Source: an uncultured Alistipes sp. (lineage in GTDB: Bacteria; Bacteroidota; Bacteroidia; Bacteroidales; UBA932). From it: 32,179 bases of DNA. The stretch covers positions 1 through 32,179 of the forward strand of contig CALZHC010000017.1 of NCBI GenBank assembly GCA_945787505.1. The letters run 5' to 3'. Made by a program: the position numbers and the translations under genes. Below are positions 25,142-32,019 of the stretch, piece by piece (within the stretch, counting starts at the first letter, position 1; the number at the start of each line of letters is the position of its first letter). Below the pieces are notes generated by a model, which saw nothing but the letters and a program-made list of their open reading frames with translations, made no database searches and was not told the DNA's origin.

Positions 25142-26203
25142 ATGAAACAAAAAACACTTTACGCAATAGGTGCATTGATATTGTCTCTGTCGGTATTTTC
25201 TGCCGGTGCATCAGTGGCAGATGACAAAACCACACTATTCTATACTCTCCCCTCCACTACCATAAGGGTGGAAGCAGAAGCCATATGTGAAGAGTACACT
25301 CCCGGAATCTATGCAGCATACGCCAAAAAATATCTTGGGGTCGATGTGAGCAAAAGTCCCTCAAAAAGATTCATCCTTTCTCAAGTCCGCCTAACCCCTA
25401 CTATCGAAGCGGACTACTATAGAGGCTATATCGTAAAGCTCAACAGAAAGACAGAACTTCCGACATTTATGCAGTTTACCTCACAGGGACTCATCATGCT
25501 TCAGGAGAACCCATCTTCGGCAAGCAATACCTGGAGATTCCCCTCCTCACAGAATAATCTGTCAGATGAGATAGTCTACAACATGACAACTACCGAGACC
25601 ATTCTGTACAAAAACATCAGATCTAATGACGGGACAACCGACAAAGTGGCAATGGTACAGAGTCAGGTAGTTGAGAAATCACTTGAAAAGAAAGCATCTG
25701 AAACTGCGAATATGATTTTCACCCTGCGAAAAAAAAGGATGGAGATTATTACCGGTGACACAGACGCAACATTTGGTGGAGATGCCCTAAGGGCTGCAAT
25801 AGAGGAGATTACACGCACTGAGAACGCTCTCATCACACTCTTTACAGGAGAGACAGAGCTCTATAGCGTATCATATACGTTTGATATTATACCGGAAGAG
25901 GGCAGCCAGGAAGAGATCTCTATCGCGCTACGTATGAGTGACGAAAAGGGTCTGTTGCCTGCATCTGAATTAGAAGGCCGCCCCATTGTTATAGAAATAA
26001 GGCCTGAATCAATTCCGGATACCGATCTGAGGTACGATTCATCATCTACCAAATATTCCAAGGAGGTTAGGGAACTGAACTACCGTATCCCGGCGATATG
26101 TGCAGTAAGACTCTTTGACGGTGATAACACTCTTGTCCAGACCAGGATTCCCATATACCAAAAAGGCAAGATAGTAACCTTTCCTATTTCATTGATACAA
26201 TAA
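25142..26203 (+). CDS. DUF4831 family exported protein
   Basis: The 353-residue protein has a signal peptide at residues 1-22 (MKQKTLYAIGALILSLSVFS). The motifs FYTLPSTTIRVEAEA and YAAYAKKYLGV match the start of the DUF4831 family of Bacteroidota, whose function is unknown. I chose the ATG at 25142, which begins the signal peptide; an in-frame ATG at 25112 overlaps the acyltransferase stop (TAATG) and would add ten residues. It is predicted to be periplasmic. The short gap to the acyltransferase gene suggests cotranscription. Confidence 0.85.
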   Translation: MKQKTLYAIGALILSLSVFSAGASVADDKTTLFYTLPSTTIRVEAEAICEEYTPGIYAAYAKKYLGVDVSKSPSKRFILSQVRLTPTIEADYYRGYIVKLNRKTELPTFMQFTSQGLIMLQENPSSASNTWRFPSSQNNLSDEIVYNMTTTETILYKNIRSNDGTTDKVAMVQSQVVEKSLEKKASETANMIFTLRKKRMEIITGDTDATFGGDALRAAIEEITRTENALITLFTGETELYSVSYTFDIIPEEGSQEEISIALRMSDEKGLLPASELEGRPIVIEIRPESIPDTDLRYDSSSTKYSKEVRELNYRIPAICAVRLFDGDNTLVQTRIPIYQKGKIVTFPISLIQ

Positions 26204-26231
26204 ATTCAATATAATCAATAAGTTAAGTACT

Positions 26232-27680
26232 ATGACAATCGCAAATCTAAATCCTGAACGTGTATGGAAACACTTCTATGCACTCACACAGATTCCACGT
26301 CCTTCAAAAAAAGAATCCAAAGTAGTCGAATATATGGAAAACTTCGGCCGTTCACTCGGTCTTGAAACCATAAAGGATGAAGTTGGAAATATAATAATCA
26401 GAAAGCCGGCAACTCCAGGCATGGAGAACAGAAAAGGTGTAATCCTTCAGGGCCACCTCGATATGGTTCCCCAAAATAACAACGACACCGTCCACGACTG
26501 GGAAAACGACCCCATCGAGACATACATTGACGGAGACTGGGTAAAGGCAAAGGGCACTACACTTGGTGCGGACAACGGAATAGGATGTGCCGTAGCCATG
26601 GCTGTCCTCGAATCCAAAGATCTCGTACACGGTCCCATCGAAGCTCTCTTCACAATAGACGAAGAGACCGGAATGACCGGTGCGAACGCACTTAAGGGTG
26701 GAATGCTCAATGGTAAAATCCTCATCAACATTGACTCCGAAACCGAAGGCGAACTATACGTCGGATGTGCCGGCGGTCTCGACACGGAAGCGACATTCAA
26801 CTATTGCCAACAGGAAGCTCCTGCAGATAATATTACCATAAAAATCACCGTCAAAGGGCTCCGCGGAGGTCACTCAGGCATGGAGATTAATCAGGGAAGA
26901 GGCAACTCCAATAAAATAATGACCAGAATTATCCTTCCTCTTGTCAGGGATAATGGAGCACTGCTTGTCAGCTTCAACGGAGGAAACATGCGTAACGCCA
27001 TACCTAGAGAGGCTGTTGCAGAAATATCCATCGCAAAGAGCGCACTTGAGCTTGCCGGCAAACATATCAATGCAATCAAGGATGCTGTAATTGATGAGTA
27101 TTCTCCCGTTGAACCCAACATCGAAATCTTCTTCGAAGAGGTCGATTCTGCAAAGAAAGTAATACCTACATATGTTGCACTTGCTGCACTGAGAGCTATT
27201 AGCGCATGCCCTTGCAATGTTGACAGAATGAGCCTTGCAATGGAAGACCTCGTGGAAACCTCTAACAACCTTGCAATCGTTCAGACAGATTGCTGTACAA
27301 TAAAGGTTATTACCCTCATGCGTGGTTCTACAGATTCAGCCAAATTCGCACTTGAGGAATCCATCAGGTCTGTATTTGAACTTGCAGGTGCATCTGTTGT
27401 ATTCACAGGCGGATACTCTGGTTGGAAACCCAATATGAACTCTGAAATTCTCAACATCATGAAAGAGACATACAAGAACCTTTTTGGAAACACTCCGGAA
27501 GTCAAAGCCATCCATGCCGGTCTCGAGTGCGGCATCCTCGGAACCAACTATCCCGATTGGGATATGATTTCATGTGGCCCTACCCTTATGTCTCCCCACT
27601 CTCCTGACGAAAGACTCAACATTCCTTCTGTTGAAAAATTCTGGAATTTTATCGTTGAAGTGTTGAAGAACATTTTGTAA
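26232..27680 (+). CDS. pepD: PepD, aminoacyl-histidine (beta-Ala-His type) dipeptidase
   Basis: This is an M20-family zinc dipeptidase of the C subfamily, which cleaves a broad range of dipeptides in the cytoplasm. The metal and catalytic residues are visible: H75 and D77 in LQGHLDMVPQ, D114 in LGADNGIGCA, the catalytic E144/E145 in TIDEETGMTG, an aspartate in LINIDSETEGEL, and the C-terminal histidine in MSPHSPDERLNIPS. RGGHSGMEINQGRGNSNKIM belongs to the lid domain. The 482-residue length is standard. There is no signal peptide. The -33 element of the rpsF promoter lies over its last codons. Confidence 0.95.
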   Translation: MTIANLNPERVWKHFYALTQIPRPSKKESKVVEYMENFGRSLGLETIKDEVGNIIIRKPATPGMENRKGVILQGHLDMVPQNNNDTVHDWENDPIETYIDGDWVKAKGTTLGADNGIGCAVAMAVLESKDLVHGPIEALFTIDEETGMTGANALKGGMLNGKILINIDSETEGELYVGCAGGLDTEATFNYCQQEAPADNITIKITVKGLRGGHSGMEINQGRGNSNKIMTRIILPLVRDNGALLVSFNGGNMRNAIPREAVAEISIAKSALELAGKHINAIKDAVIDEYSPVEPNIEIFFEEVDSAKKVIPTYVALAALRAISACPCNVDRMSLAMEDLVETSNNLAIVQTDCCTIKVITLMRGSTDSAKFALEESIRSVFELAGASVVFTGGYSGWKPNMNSEILNIMKETYKNLFGNTPEVKAIHAGLECGILGTNYPDWDMISCGPTLMSPHSPDERLNIPSVEKFWNFIVEVLKNIL

Positions 27681-27704
27681 TTTAAACAATTATCCATATA
27701 TTTG
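27674..27704 (+). promoter_or_regulatory. rpsF operon promoter (TTTG-N19-TATATTTG)
   Basis: TTTG at 27674-27677 and TATATTTG at 27697-27704 are 19 nt apart, an exact Bacteroidota promoter. The -33 box overlaps the end of pepD. Transcription should start near 27708. Confidence 0.85.
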
Positions 27705-27705
27705 C

Positions 27706-27733
27706 AGCCCTTTCGGAGAATTCCGGAAGGGCT
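27706..27733 (+). promoter_or_regulatory. Leader hairpin of the rpsF-rpsR-rplI mRNA
   Basis: An 11-bp stem (AGCCCTTTCGG at 27706-27716 and CCGGAAGGGCT at 27723-27733, with one U-G pair) closes a 6-nt loop AGAATT. It sits at the predicted 5' end of the mRNA, 26 nt before the rpsF ATG. The right arm starts with CCG, the trinucleotide seen in known S6:S18-binding leaders, but here it is paired. It could be an autoregulatory or mRNA-stabilising element. Confidence 0.65.
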
Positions 27734-27759
27734 ATTTAAATAACTAAATAATAATTAAT

Positions 27760-28110
27760 ATGTTAAAGCAGTACGAAACCGTTTTCATTGCAACTCCCGT
27801 TTTATCTGACGAACAGATAAAGGAAGCGGTAGTAAAGTATCGCGAATTCATCCTCTCAGAAGGTGGTGAAATCGTGAACGAAGAGGATTGGGGACTGAGA
27901 AAACTCGCATACCCTATCCAGAAAAAGACCACAGGATTCTATCATTTGTTTGAATTCAAAGCTGATTCTCAGTTTATTGCCAAACTTGAAACTCAGTATC
28001 GTCGTGACGAAAGAATCATCAGATTCCTTACTTTTGCCATGGATAAGAACTCCATCGCATACTCAGAACGCAGACGTAACAATAAAAAAGAAGAAAAAAA
28101 GGAGGAATAA
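27760..28110 (+). CDS. rpsF: Ribosomal protein bS6
   Basis: bS6 binds the 30S platform as a heterodimer with bS18. The 116-residue protein shows [40 protein letters not shown] and the [16 protein letters not shown] block, with the usual acidic/basic tail [10 protein letters not shown]. In Bacteroidota, bS6 with bS18 and bS21 forms the pocket that sequesters the 3' end of 16S rRNA. It has no Shine-Dalgarno sequence. Its last codons (AAG GAG GAA) form the Shine-Dalgarno sequence of rpsR. Confidence 0.97.
   Translation: MLKQYETVFIATPVLSDEQIKEAVVKYREFILSEGGEIVNEEDWGLRKLAYPIQKKTTGFYHLFEFKADSQFIAKLETQYRRDERIIRFLTFAMDKNSIAYSERRRNNKKEEKKEE
28099..28105 (+). promoter_or_regulatory. Strong Shine-Dalgarno sequence of rpsR
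   Basis: AAGGAGG lies 8 nt before the rpsR ATG, inside the last codons of rpsF. Such a strong match is unusual in Bacteroidota, where initiation normally ignores these sequences. Confidence 0.8.
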
Positions 28111-28113
28111 ACT

Positions 28114-28380
28114 ATGGCTGTAAATAATGAAATCCGTTATCTTAACCCTCCTACAGTAGAGGTAAAGAAGAAAAAATATTGTCGCTTCAAAAAAGCGCAT
28201 ATCAAATATGTAGACTATAAGGATGCAGAATTCCTGAAACGCTTCCTCAACGAACAGGGTAAGATTCTTCCCCGTCGTCTCACCGGAACATCACTCAAAT
28301 TCCAGAGAAAGGTAGCTCAGGCTGTTAAACGTGCAAGACATCTTGCTTTGCTTCCCTATGTAACAGACTTATTGAAATAA
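28114..28380 (+). CDS. rpsR: Ribosomal protein bS18
   Basis: The 88-residue protein has the bS18 core [46 protein letters not shown] and [11 protein letters not shown]. It forms the bS6:bS18 heterodimer on the 30S platform and contributes to the pocket that binds the anti-Shine-Dalgarno in this phylum. It starts 3 bp after rpsF, behind a strong Shine-Dalgarno sequence, and its stop TAA is part of the next one. Confidence 0.97.
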   Translation: MAVNNEIRYLNPPTVEVKKKKYCRFKKAHIKYVDYKDAEFLKRFLNEQGKILPRRLTGTSLKFQRKVAQAVKRARHLALLPYVTDLLK

Positions 28381-28385
28381 GGAGG
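28378..28385 (+). promoter_or_regulatory. Strong Shine-Dalgarno sequence of rplI
   Basis: TAAGGAGG, an 8-base match to the 16S rRNA 3' end, lies 7 nt before the rplI ATG and includes the rpsR stop codon. Confidence 0.8.
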
Positions 28386-28392
28386 AAAGAGT

Positions 28393-28848
28393 ATGGAAAT
28401 TATATTGAAACAAGACGTTGCCAACCTCGGCCACAGAGACGAAATCGTAAAGGTTAAGAACGGATACGCAGTAAACTACCTCATTCCTCAGGGAATGGCT
28501 ATCCTCGCCACTGAATCTGCAAAGAAAGTTCTCGCAGAGAACCTCAGACAGAGAGCACACAAGGAAGCCAAGTTCCGCGCTGATGCTGAAGAACTCGCTG
28601 CAAAACTGAACGAACTTGTACTCACAATCTCAGCAAAAGTTGGAAACAACGGAAAGATCTTCGGTTCTGTTAACAACATTCAGATTGCAGAAGCTATCGT
28701 AGCTAACGGTATTGAAGTTGACCGCAGAAACATCTCTATCAACGGTTTTGATAACATCAAGGAAACCGGTGAATACACAGCAACTATCAGATGTTACAAA
28801 GACATCAAGGCTGAAGTAAAAATCACAGTAGTAGCAGATGCTGAATAA
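28393..28848 (+). CDS. rplI: Ribosomal protein bL9
   Basis: The 151-residue protein has the bL9 N-terminal signature MEIILKQDVANLGHRDEIVK and GYAVNYLIPQGMAILAT, a long connecting helix (about residues 40-75), and the C-terminal domain with KVGNNGKIFGSVNNIQIAEA. bL9 binds 23S rRNA near the L1 stalk and helps maintain reading frame. It is the third gene of the rpsF operon and is followed by a terminator. Confidence 0.97.
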   Translation: MEIILKQDVANLGHRDEIVKVKNGYAVNYLIPQGMAILATESAKKVLAENLRQRAHKEAKFRADAEELAAKLNELVLTISAKVGNNGKIFGSVNNIQIAEAIVANGIEVDRRNISINGFDNIKETGEYTATIRCYKDIKAEVKITVVADAE

Positions 28849-28878
28849 TCTCAGAGTATTCTGATGATAAGACTGAAG

Positions 28879-28909
28879 GAGACCGACTCTAATGAGTCCG
28901 GTCTCTTTT
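28879..28909 (+). terminator. Rho-independent terminator of the rpsF operon
   Basis: The stem pairs GAGACCGACTC (28879-28889) with GAGT and CGGTCTC (28894-28905, one bulged C at 28898), with a TAAT loop and a following TTTTATTTT tract. Confidence 0.85.
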
Positions 28910-28943
28910 ATTTTATTATTATCATATCAATCAAAATTTTTTT

Positions 28944-28951
28944 TATTTTTG
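28944..28951 (+). promoter_or_regulatory. -7 box of the small lipoprotein gene
   Basis: TATTTTTG matches TAnnTTTG, 22 nt before the ATG at 28974. No TTG is found at the -33 distance. Confidence 0.5.
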
Positions 28952-28973
28952 TACCGAATAAAAGCAAGTTAGC

Positions 28974-29363
28974 ATGAAAAAGTTTTTATCAATTTTTACC
29001 GCAGCATTGTTCTGCATGATCACTATCTCATCTTGTTCAAGTAAAGGTAGTGAATTCACTTACTATTCTTTTAACAATAGTATGAAGATCTCCTCTTTCA
29101 ACCACAACTCTGACGTGTCTCAGATAGATAAAGCATTCAGCAAACGCATGAATATCAGGTATGACAGCGAGACACAGGCAATAAACGAGTGGAAAGCATT
29201 TCTTTCAGAGATTGACGACTCATCAGTAAAAATCAATGAAGGAGACTATTACAAAGTCACACTAGCAAAGATGGGGATTGTCGGAGACTACTTTGAACCG
29301 ATAGAGATTTTGGAATCAGTAGAGTGGGATAATCAAGGAAGGCATCAGCCTGCTATCCACTAA
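28974..29363 (+). CDS. Small putative lipoprotein, function unknown
   Basis: The 129-residue protein starts with a lipoprotein signal peptide: MKKF, a hydrophobic stretch, and the lipobox ISSC with the acylated cysteine at residue 21. The mature part of about 108 residues is polar, with aromatic residues early on (FTYYSFNNSMKISSFNHN) and the end VEWDNQGRHQPAIH. I do not recognise a domain. It is preceded by a -7 box and followed by a terminator, so it is probably monocistronic. It may sit in the inner or outer membrane, facing the periplasm. Confidence 0.75.
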   Translation: MKKFLSIFTAALFCMITISSCSSKGSEFTYYSFNNSMKISSFNHNSDVSQIDKAFSKRMNIRYDSETQAINEWKAFLSEIDDSSVKINEGDYYKVTLAKMGIVGDYFEPIEILESVEWDNQGRHQPAIH

Positions 29364-29399
29364 TTAGTTAATAATACCGGCCTAAGAGGAACATGGGGG

Positions 29400-29444
29400 G
29401 GGGTGACTAAAAGTCGAAAGACCGATAGTAACCCCTTTGTTTTT
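29400..29444 (+). terminator. Probable terminator of the small lipoprotein gene
   Basis: The stem pairs GGGGTGACT (29400-29408) with AGTAACCCC (29427-29435) with one mismatch, followed by TTTGTTTTT. Inside is a mini-hairpin GTC-GAAA-GAC with a GNRA tetraloop. The left arm begins in the nine-G run. Confidence 0.6.
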
Positions 29445-29500
29445 AGGAGACACTTACCGCAAAGTTTATTGTCTTTGTCTTCAGAATTAACCTTACTTTC

Positions 29501-29668
29501 ATGAAACTATCTTATAGAACCAAGCAGTGGTTATCTGAATGTGCAGACCACACAATAAAATTATGGCGCTTCCCTTCCTTGGATTCACTACTGTACAATA
29601 TGAGGGAACGATATAGCGGATGCACACTGGGGGGGGTAGAGCACAGACGTAAACTCGGTTTGGAATAG
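29501..29668 (+). CDS. Possible 55-residue peptide gene containing an eight-G tract
   Basis: The open frame starts at ATG 29501 (MKLSYRTKQWLSECADHTIK) and ends at TAG 29668. It resembles nothing I know and has no clear promoter. The eight-G tract at 29629-29636 lies at codons 43-46 and could shift the frame by slippage. It may well be non-coding; it is listed so that the gap is documented. Confidence 0.2.
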   Translation: MKLSYRTKQWLSECADHTIKLWRFPSLDSLLYNMRERYSGCTLGGVEHRRKLGLE

Positions 29669-29686
29669 AGCGGTCATTATGAAAGA

Positions 29687-31489
29687 TCACTCGTCCAGCA
29701 TCAGCGACATAGTCAACTGTGATGAACTGAAAATCATACAAGCCAGTTCGGTGATGGATAGGGAGAGTGCTTGAGAAACCGGTTCATCAGAACGTCTTGC
29801 CTCTCCTGCACCAATGAAGAACCACGCATTATTATGATGAATATCCTCATCACCATAAACCTTAAAGCACTCCCGATGCTCCGGATTGGCTTTTGAATAG
29901 ATTTCAAGAGCCTTACCTGCGTTGATAATGCGAACCATCGCCGGTCTTTCACGATCTGGGAGATGAGCCTGCTCCCCTGCCAAATCAAAATCCTTTCTGA
30001 CCACATCATACCAATGGTCGTCCATCAAGACTGTACACTCTCTTTCCTTCTGAAGAGCATCATACCTTTGGAAATCTGTCACCCTTGGATCGGCAGCCGG
30101 GGGAACACAACGTGCCACAGAACTGTAACCCTTCCCTTCATACCATTTGAAAAGCCCTTCATCAGCAGGAATCAACTGAGCAAAAACTCTCCCTTGACAG
30201 AAAAGCGAGTAATGGGCCTTACGCATAAGAGTACCGGCAATTCCACGTCCACGGTATTCAGGCAAAGTGGCTACACCGCTTACGTACGCAGACTTAGTCA
30301 TCAGACCGTGATAATTGACGTCAAAAGGCAACATCTGCAATGCAGAGACCACCTTTCCGTCCAGATGACAGAAATAGTTATATTCATCCTTATATACTTC
30401 GGTAAAGTATAGATTCATAAACTTTTCAGGATCAGCGAATACTCTTCTCCAGAGATCCATAACCTCCCCTTTGACAACCTCCATATCCATAGAGTTTCTA
30501 ACTGGATTCTTCTCCACTATAGAAATCTTATCAAGAACCGCAAGAGGCATATAAGAAAGCTTGGCCTTCCGAAGCCCGGCAATACCTAAATCTTCCTCCC
30601 TGTTAATATAGATGAACTGCTGCGGCAGATGCTTGACAAACTCTTGATTGATAATAGTAAAAGCTCCATCATAAGAGATGTCTGCCTTCTCGACACAGAC
30701 ATCAAATGTGTCAGCGCTTATAGGCGCCCCGTACGAAAATGCGACCATCGTTTCTCCAACGAAAATAGCTCCGCCTATCATTCCCAAATTATCCCAGTTT
30801 TCGAAAACCGCCATCATTGAACGCATCTCCATAGCCAGGGATTCGTCATAACCGGAATCCCCTTTTGAAATCATCTTCCATCTTCTGATGGTTTCAATGC
30901 ACTTTCCGACAATCTCTCCTCCTATCTCGCAATACCGGTAATCAGGATAAAGGGCCTTGAACTTATTTATATGATTTCTTTTACTTTGCAGCTTCTTTCC
31001 GGCAAGAGTCTCGAGTGTAATTCTGTTGTAAATATAATCTGCACTATCCCTATTGACATCATAGACGAACATGTCCGGGAATTCCATTTCCATAAGCCCT
31101 TTAATCCTCTGCGTAAGACCTAACATCCGGAATGGGCATCCGATAGATGCACTTTGGTGAATCAGCTTCCTTATTACCTCTACCAAGGCCCTCTCCACCT
31201 CTGTTTCATCGTCACCGGGGAGTGTATCTGCACCGGTGCACAGACACTGCAGACCAATAGTGCGTGAGCCGAACTGAGGACCTGGAACCGGAATCATATA
31301 AGCAGGACAGTCTCCGTAATAGAACCTCAGTACGAGAAATCCATCAACAATAGCATACTGGGTACCAAAACGGAAACTCCAGCTGAAAATATTGGCAAAA
31401 GAGTAATCACAGCTACATAATCTGTTATTCAGAGTAAAACTCTGAATCAACTCTCTCTCTTTAACAGATATACTTTTGAAGATTATCAT
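29687..31489 (-). CDS. Fusion of a DUF2156 (LPG synthase C-terminal-like) domain with a GNAT acetyltransferase domain
   Basis: The 600-residue protein joins two acyl/aminoacyl-transfer domains of the GNAT-like fold. Residues 1-320 match DUF2156, the family of the catalytic part of phosphatidylglycerol lysyltransferase: CSCDYSFANIFSW, LAGKKLQSKRNHINKFKALY at about 162-181, and the closing NREEDLGIAGLRKAKLSYMP. Residues 335-600 form a GNAT domain with the acetyl-CoA motif VSGVATLPEYRGRGIAGTLM at 403-422, of the Eis-like type. There is no membrane segment. I chose the ATG at 31489; a TTG at 31501 would add four residues and overlap the -7 box. The substrates are unknown; aminoacylation or acetylation of small molecules or lipids is possible. 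Confidence 0.85.
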   Translation of the reverse strand: MIIFKSISVKERELIQSFTLNNRLCSCDYSFANIFSWSFRFGTQYAIVDGFLVLRFYYGDCPAYMIPVPGPQFGSRTIGLQCLCTGADTLPGDDETEVERALVEVIRKLIHQSASIGCPFRMLGLTQRIKGLMEMEFPDMFVYDVNRDSADYIYNRITLETLAGKKLQSKRNHINKFKALYPDYRYCEIGGEIVGKCIETIRRWKMISKGDSGYDESLAMEMRSMMAVFENWDNLGMIGGAIFVGETMVAFSYGAPISADTFDVCVEKADISYDGAFTIINQEFVKHLPQQFIYINREEDLGIAGLRKAKLSYMPLAVLDKISIVEKNPVRNSMDMEVVKGEVMDLWRRVFADPEKFMNLYFTEVYKDEYNYFCHLDGKVVSALQMLPFDVNYHGLMTKSAYVSGVATLPEYRGRGIAGTLMRKAHYSLFCQGRVFAQLIPADEGLFKWYEGKGYSSVARCVPPAADPRVTDFQRYDALQKERECTVLMDDHWYDVVRKDFDLAGEQAHLPDRERPAMVRIINAGKALEIYSKANPEHRECFKVYGDEDIHHNNAWFFIGAGEARRSDEPVSQALSLSITELACMIFSSSQLTMSLMLDE

Positions 31490-31498
31490 AACAGAATA

Positions 31499-31506
31499 CA
31501 AAAATA
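31499..31506 (-). promoter_or_regulatory. -7 box of the DUF2156-GNAT gene
   Basis: The minus strand reads TATTTTTG, ending 9 nt before the ATG at 31489, so the transcript would have a very short leader. No TTG is at the expected -33 distance. Confidence 0.5.
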
Positions 31507-31526
31507 GACAAAAAGTTCAAATTTTT

Positions 31527-31557
31527 TTTGGAGAAATAGAAAAATGCGCTATCTTTG
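31527..31557 (+). promoter_or_regulatory. tRNA-Val promoter (TTTG-N19-TATCTTTG)
   Basis: TTTG at 31527-31530 and TATCTTTG at 31550-31557 are 19 nt apart, a full consensus match. The first tRNA base is 17 nt downstream of the -7 box. Confidence 0.85.
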
Positions 31558-31573
31558 CATCCGCAATCGAAAA

Positions 31574-31648
31574 GGGAGCATAGCTCAGTTGGTTTAGAGC
31601 ATCTGCCTTACAAGCAGAGGGTCGGGGGTTCGACTCCCTCTGCTCCCA
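31574..31648 (+). tRNA. tRNA-Val (anticodon UAC)
   Basis: The acceptor stem pairs GGGAGCA (31574-31580) with TGCTCCC (31641-31647), with discriminator A. The anticodon arm is CTGCC-TTACAAG-CAG with TAC in the loop. The D arm (GCTCAGTTGGTTTAGAGC) and the T arm with GTTCGACTC are standard. Length is 75 nt and CCA is not encoded. Confidence 0.97.
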
Positions 31649-31653
31649 CTGAA

Positions 31654-31695
31654 AAAGGTGACTTTAGCATAAAAGCTTGGTCACCTTTCTTTTTT
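31654..31695 (+). terminator. Terminator after tRNA-Val
   Basis: The stem pairs AAAGGTGAC (31654-31662) with GTCACCTTT (31680-31688), followed by CTTTTTT. It fits a Rho-independent terminator. Confidence 0.85.
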
Positions 31696-31710
31696 GCCTT
31701 TCTGTTTTGA

Positions 31711-32019
31711 AAGAGTTCGCAGAAATCACAGACTCCTTCTACAGCCTTATCCGCCCTGAGCCCCACTACTACAAATGGTTCTGCCAAAGAGTCCACGGCC
31801 TGGGTCCTAAGGATACAGAAAAGGCACCTGTGTTCCCAGAAGTATGGGAAAAGATTGTCCCGCTTATAGAGGGTCTTCCTCTTCGGAAGATGCCTTCCTA
31901 ACCATCAGCTCCACACCGTTGCAGCTGCCTGCGGTTATGACCTGGTTAATCACCATCATGCGCTTGCAGATGCACAAGCCTGCGCAGCAATAGCTATGAA
32001 GCTTTTCCAAAACCTATAA
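31711..32019 (+). pseudogene. Remnant of a DnaQ-like 3'-5' exonuclease gene
   Basis: Two pieces of a DEDD-type exonuclease (DNA polymerase III epsilon-like) are visible on the plus strand. The first, up to about 31881, reads DSFYSLIRPEPHYYKWFCQR, VHGLGPKDTEKAPVFPEVWE and ends at IEGLPL. The second, in another frame from 31894, reads LPNHQLHTVAAACGYDLVNH then HHALADAQACAAIAMKLF, ending at TAA 32019. The N terminus with the DxE motif is missing, as are about 45 residues between the pieces that would include the next acidic residue. With the frame change, this is a non-functional remnant. It lies directly after the tRNA-Val terminator. Confidence 0.8.

Larger units (their letters stand above)
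29364..29686. other. 323-bp gap with two G tracts and no clear gene
   Basis: This gap holds a terminator-like stem, a run of nine G at 29395-29403, a run of eight G at 29629-29636, and one small open frame (29501-29668). Nothing else is recognisable on either strand. Confidence 0.6.
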
